Origin: an uncultured Clostridia bacterium
Lineage (GTDB): Bacteria > Bacillota > Clostridia > TANB77 > CAG-508
DNA length: 7,476 bases
NCBI GenBank assembly: GCA_904419095.1
Contig: CAJFQT010000070.1
Location: 1 to 7,476 of the forward strand
Direction of reading: 5' to 3'
Shown: piece by piece, positions 4,983-7,476 of the stretch
Position numbering within the stretch: the first letter of the stretch is position 1
Layout of the letters: each line of letters begins with the position of its first letter
Position numbers and translations under genes: made by a program
The notes under the pieces: model-generated
What the model was told of the DNA's origin: nothing
The model's database searches: none
The model's input: the letters and a program-made list of their open reading frames with translations, nothing else

Positions 4983-6851
4983 TTGAAAGTACAAGTTATA
5001 GAGAAGAAAAAAGGTCGAATTAATAGAACAACAGGAGAAGAAATAAAAGGAAATTTAAGAGTATGTGCCTATGCAAGAGTTAGTACAGAAAAAGAAGAAC
5101 AATTAAACAGTTATAATTCTCAACTAAAGTATTATGAAGAAAAAATAAAAAGTAATAGTGATTGGAAATTTGTTGGCATTTATGCAGATGAGGGAATAAC
5201 AGGAACATTAGATTATAAGCGAGATGGCTTTATGAAAATGATGCAAGATGCAACACAAAACAAATTTGATATGATAATAACAAAATCAATATCAAGATTT
5301 GGAAGAAACACAGTTGATACTCTAAAATATGTAAGAGGATTGAAAGAAAAAGGAATTGCTATTTACTTTGAAGAAGAAAGAATTAATACTTTAGAAATAT
5401 CTGGAGAAATAATGCTAACAGTTTTAAGTGCAATGGCACAGCAAGAAAGCGAAAATATTTCTTCGCATGTAAAATTGGGATTACAAATGAAACAAAAAAG
5501 AGGAGAACTAATTGGATATAATGGATGTTTAGGATATGTATATGATAAAGATACAAAGGAAATCACAATCAATTACGAAGAAGCAGAAATAGTAAGATAT
5601 ATCTTTGAAAGATATTGTCAAGGAGTAGGTTGCACAACTATTGCTAAAGAATTAACAAATATGAAATATAAAACACCAACAGGGAAGAAAAAATGGCACG
5701 AATCAACAATAAGAGGTATTCTAAAAAACGAAAAATATAAAGGAGATGTCTTACAAGGAAAAACATATACAACAGATCCAATCTCACATAGAAGAGTAGT
5801 TAATATGGGAGAAGAAAATCAATATTACATAGCAGAACATCATGAGCCAATCATCTCTGAAAGAATGTTTAATCAAGTACAAGAAATTTTACAAAAGCGA
5901 GGAGGAGTAAGAGGCTCTGGAAGAAGAAAAGGAAACTTTAGTAGAAAATATCCTTTTAGTAGTAGATTATATTGTGGTTTCTGTGGTAGCTTACTTACAA
6001 GAAGAAACTGGCACTCTGGAACGAAAAATAGTATTACAGTTTGGCATTATATGGAATTTGTAAAACATGGAAAAGAAAATTGCCCACATTGTAAAGCTAT
6101 GAAAGAAAGTATTATAGAAGAAGCATTTACCGAAAGTTATAAGTTATTATGTAATAATAACAAAAAATTAATCCAAACATTTTTAAATGAAATGGAAGAA
6201 ATTATACAAGAAGAAAGCAACGAAAGTTCTATTAAAAGACTAGAAGAAGAAAAGCAAATATTAAAAGAAAAGATAGACAAACTAATTAATTTAAACTTAA
6301 ATGGAACAATAACATTAGAAACATTACAAGAAAAGAAAGCAAAAATACAAAATAAAATCAATCAAATACAAAAAGAACAAGAGCATTTACAACTAGAGTT
6401 AGAAGATTCAATTAGTTTAAATCAAGGATTAAACAAGTTTAAAACTTTATTTAAAGACAACGAAATCATGCCAGAATTTGATAAAGATATTTTTGAATTA
6501 ATGATAGAAAGAGTTATTATAGGAGAAAAAGAAACAAATGGAAAAAATAATCCAAGAGTAATAACTTTTATTCTAAAATCTGGAAACGAAATCAAATGTC
6601 AAGAAGATAAAAATAAAGATGATTTGCAACAGTCATCATACGAGGCAAGCCAAAACTATCTACAGACTGTATGTGAGCCATGTGGAAGTCTGTGCGTTGC
6701 TAGAATTAAAGAATTGCCAGTAGTGCTTGAATTTACTAGCTTTCAAGATACAATAATGTTTCATAAAAGAGGTAGATTTGGACTAGAAAAAGTACAAAAA
6801 AATGAAATTAATGTTAAGGTTGTTTTAGATATGGAGTGTGGAAACATATAA
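4983..6851 (+). CDS. Large serine recombinase (site-specific integrase of a mobile element)
   Basis: This 622-residue protein has the full large-serine-recombinase layout. The catalytic resolvase domain covers about 25-175: nucleophile S34 in YARVST, SISRFGRN at 102-109 with R105 and R108, and SAMAQQES at 149-156. The recombinase DNA-binding domain covers about 180-300 (GCLGY at 181-185, LKNEKYKGD at 247-255). The zinc ribbon is made of C331-x2-C334 and C367-x2-C370. A coiled coil of Glu/Lys/Ile/Leu repeats spans about 395-475, followed by the strand-rich piece to about 535. Such enzymes integrate and excise DNA at short attB/attP sites with a serine-linked intermediate. All catalytic and zinc residues look intact. 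A tail of about 85 residues (537-622) follows, with CEPCGSLC at 564-571; I could not match it to a domain, and part of it (6631-6720) is about 43% GC, well above the gene's average. It sits after its small partner gene and before a housekeeping gene, as expected near the end of an integrated element. Confidence 0.95.
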   Translation: MKVQVIEKKKGRINRTTGEEIKGNLRVCAYARVSTEKEEQLNSYNSQLKYYEEKIKSNSDWKFVGIYADEGITGTLDYKRDGFMKMMQDATQNKFDMIITKSISRFGRNTVDTLKYVRGLKEKGIAIYFEEERINTLEISGEIMLTVLSAMAQQESENISSHVKLGLQMKQKRGELIGYNGCLGYVYDKDTKEITINYEEAEIVRYIFERYCQGVGCTTIAKELTNMKYKTPTGKKKWHESTIRGILKNEKYKGDVLQGKTYTTDPISHRRVVNMGEENQYYIAEHHEPIISERMFNQVQEILQKRGGVRGSGRRKGNFSRKYPFSSRLYCGFCGSLLTRRNWHSGTKNSITVWHYMEFVKHGKENCPHCKAMKESIIEEAFTESYKLLCNNNKKLIQTFLNEMEEIIQEESNESSIKRLEEEKQILKEKIDKLINLNLNGTITLETLQEKKAKIQNKINQIQKEQEHLQLELEDSISLNQGLNKFKTLFKDNEIMPEFDKDIFELMIERVIIGEKETNGKNNPRVITFILKSGNEIKCQEDKNKDDLQQSSYEASQNYLQTVCEPCGSLCVARIKELPVVLEFTSFQDTIMFHKRGRFGLEKVQKNEINVKVVLDMECGNI

Positions 6852-6910
6852 AACAAATTTAAAAAAACGATATAATAGTTGCTGTGAGTGAATTACAGAG
6901 ATTATATGTC

Positions 6911-6955
6911 TATGGTCAGCACACCATATGATATGGTTGTATGTTGATGAACATA
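6911..6955. repeat. Palindrome cluster downstream of the recombinase, candidate attachment or operator region
   Basis: TATGGT (6911-6916), ACCATAT (6923-6929) and ATATGGT (6931-6937) are successive copies in alternating orientation. The middle one can pair with either neighbour, and the last two form a perfect 15-nt palindrome around G6930. A further 6-bp stem, TATGTT (6940-6945) with AACATA (6950-6955), follows. The cluster begins 60 nt after the recombinase stop, a position where element ends are commonly found. No duplicated partner end can be seen in this window. Confidence 0.4.
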
Positions 6956-6999
6956 TGAATTTATTAAAATAAAATTTTAAAGTTAAAGAGAATCCTAAG

Positions 7000-7032
7000 T
7001 AAAGTGCCTTGTATGATAGGTGCTTTATTTTT
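7000..7032 (+). terminator. Intrinsic terminator between the recombinase and def
   Basis: The arms TAAAGTGCCT (7000-7009) and AGGTGCTTTA (7018-7027) pair over 10 positions with two G-U wobbles around an 8-nt loop, followed by TTTTT at 7028-7032. It should end transcripts coming from the recombinase side and insulate def. It may originally belong to a chromosomal gene that lay upstream of def before an insertion. Confidence 0.75.
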
Positions 7033-7075
7033 GCTCAAAAATCTAATATATTTAATGCGAATTTTGCTGATTTTG

Positions 7076-7104
7076 TTGAGGAAAAGGTAAATCTGTGATA
7101 TAAA
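7076..7104 (+). promoter_or_regulatory. Promoter of def
   Basis: TTGAGG (7076-7081) is followed by 17 nt and TATAAA (7099-7104), the latter preceded by TGA, giving an extended -10. The start would be near 7111, leaving a leader of about 20 nt that carries the ribosome-binding site. The promoter lies downstream of the intrinsic terminator, so def appears to be transcribed independently of the recombinase. Confidence 0.6.
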
Positions 7105-7131
7105 TATGGTAATATATGGAGGTAAGACGAA

Positions 7132-7476
7132 ATGGGTAAAGTATTAAAAGTAAGAGAAGTGGGAGAACCTATCCTTAAAAAAGAATGTGATGAAGTTAAT
7201 ATAAAAAATATTAATGAAGATATTATAGACATTATAGAAGATTTAAAATCAACACTAGAGTATGGAACAGGATTAGGAATTGCGGCACCTCAAATAGGTG
7301 TAGATAAAAGAATTATTGTAGTAGGAGCCAAAAAAGAAAATATAAAATATAATGATGCAGAAGAAATACCAATAACGGCAATGATTAATCCAACTTGGAA
7401 GAAATTATCAGAAGATACAGATGTGCAATATGAAGGATGTATGAGTGTTCCTAGTATCAGAGGAAAAGTAGAAAGA
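7132..7476 (+). CDS. def: Peptide deformylase, 3'-truncated by window
   Basis: The frame runs open to the last base, giving 115 residues of a protein that is normally about 150-190 long. Motif I, GLGIAAPQIG, is at 47-56 and matches GxGxAAxQ. Motif II, EGCMS, is at 101-105 with the metal ligand C103; Met replaces the more common Leu at 104, a conservative change. Motif III (HExxH), with the remaining two metal-binding histidines, would lie beyond the window. The enzyme removes the formyl group from the initiator methionine of new proteins at the ribosome and is a core cytoplasmic housekeeping function, so this gene probably marks ordinary chromosome. The start is supported by GGAGG at 7118-7122, 9 nt before ATG. 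Identification is secure; whether it is the only def copy in the genome cannot be told. Confidence 0.97.
   Translation, partial: MGKVLKVREVGEPILKKECDEVNIKNINEDIIDIIEDLKSTLEYGTGLGIAAPQIGVDKRIIVVGAKKENIKYNDAEEIPITAMINPTWKKLSEDTDVQYEGCMSVPSIRGKVER

Noticed and set aside
6591..6851. The recombinase tail as a frameshifted fusion with a neighbouring gene.
   Set aside because: The frame runs without a break from the recombinase fold into the tail, and I could not recognise the tail as part of another family, so only the composition shift is reported.
4611..6928. ACACCATA occurs at 4611-4618 and again at 6921-6928, flanking the SHOCT-like gene and the recombinase.
   Set aside because: An 8-nt match between two AT-rich spacers of this size is expected about once by chance, and the flanks do not extend it, so it is not claimed as an att duplication.
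4951..6995. GATTCTCT in the recombinase leader and its reverse complement AGAGAATC near 6986-6994.
   Set aside because: It is only 8 nt, with no extension and no reason to pair; it is compatible with chance.

Overview
The window is very AT-rich, about 30% GC or less by eye. It has strong purine-rich Shine-Dalgarno sites, sigma-A-type promoters, one TTG start, TGA used as a stop and tryptophan written TGG. This points to a low-GC Firmicute, most likely an uncultured Clostridia-type bacterium using code 11 rather than a mollicute using code 4. All recognised genes lie on the + strand.

Left part (1-3407): a probable two-gene defence operon. The window opens inside a nucleotidyltransferase of the AbiEii/AbiGii type (type IV toxin family). 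Five bases after it comes a 963-residue protein with an HsdR-like PD-(D/E)XK nuclease domain, a NACHT-type STAND NTPase module and a large C-terminal region I cannot assign. This is the layout of a bacterial NACHT/Avs-like antiphage protein: a nuclease effector, an NTPase switch and a probable sensor. Its NACHT helical part looks unusually short.

Middle (3408-4729): a gene-poor stretch of hairpins, two of which are mutually exclusive. Four copies of a 16-nt dyad related to GTTCACCAAATGAACT follow. Then comes a short-chain dehydrogenase/reductase gene, and after it another dyad copy paired with an inverted copy.

Right part (4590-6851): a recombination module. A clear promoter is followed within about 20 nt by an intrinsic terminator, an attenuator-like layout. 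Next come a 61-residue SHOCT-like small protein and, from its own promoter, a 622-residue large serine recombinase with a TTG start. Such pairs are typical of integrative elements in Firmicutes.

Right edge (6852-7476): a palindrome-rich spacer, an intrinsic terminator, then a promoter and the first 115 codons of peptide deformylase (def), a housekeeping gene. The simplest reading is a mobile island carrying a defence cargo and its recombinase next to core chromosome, with the border probably in 6852-6999. The border and the link between cargo and recombinase are inference. No tRNA, rRNA, CRISPR array or insertion sequence was recognised.
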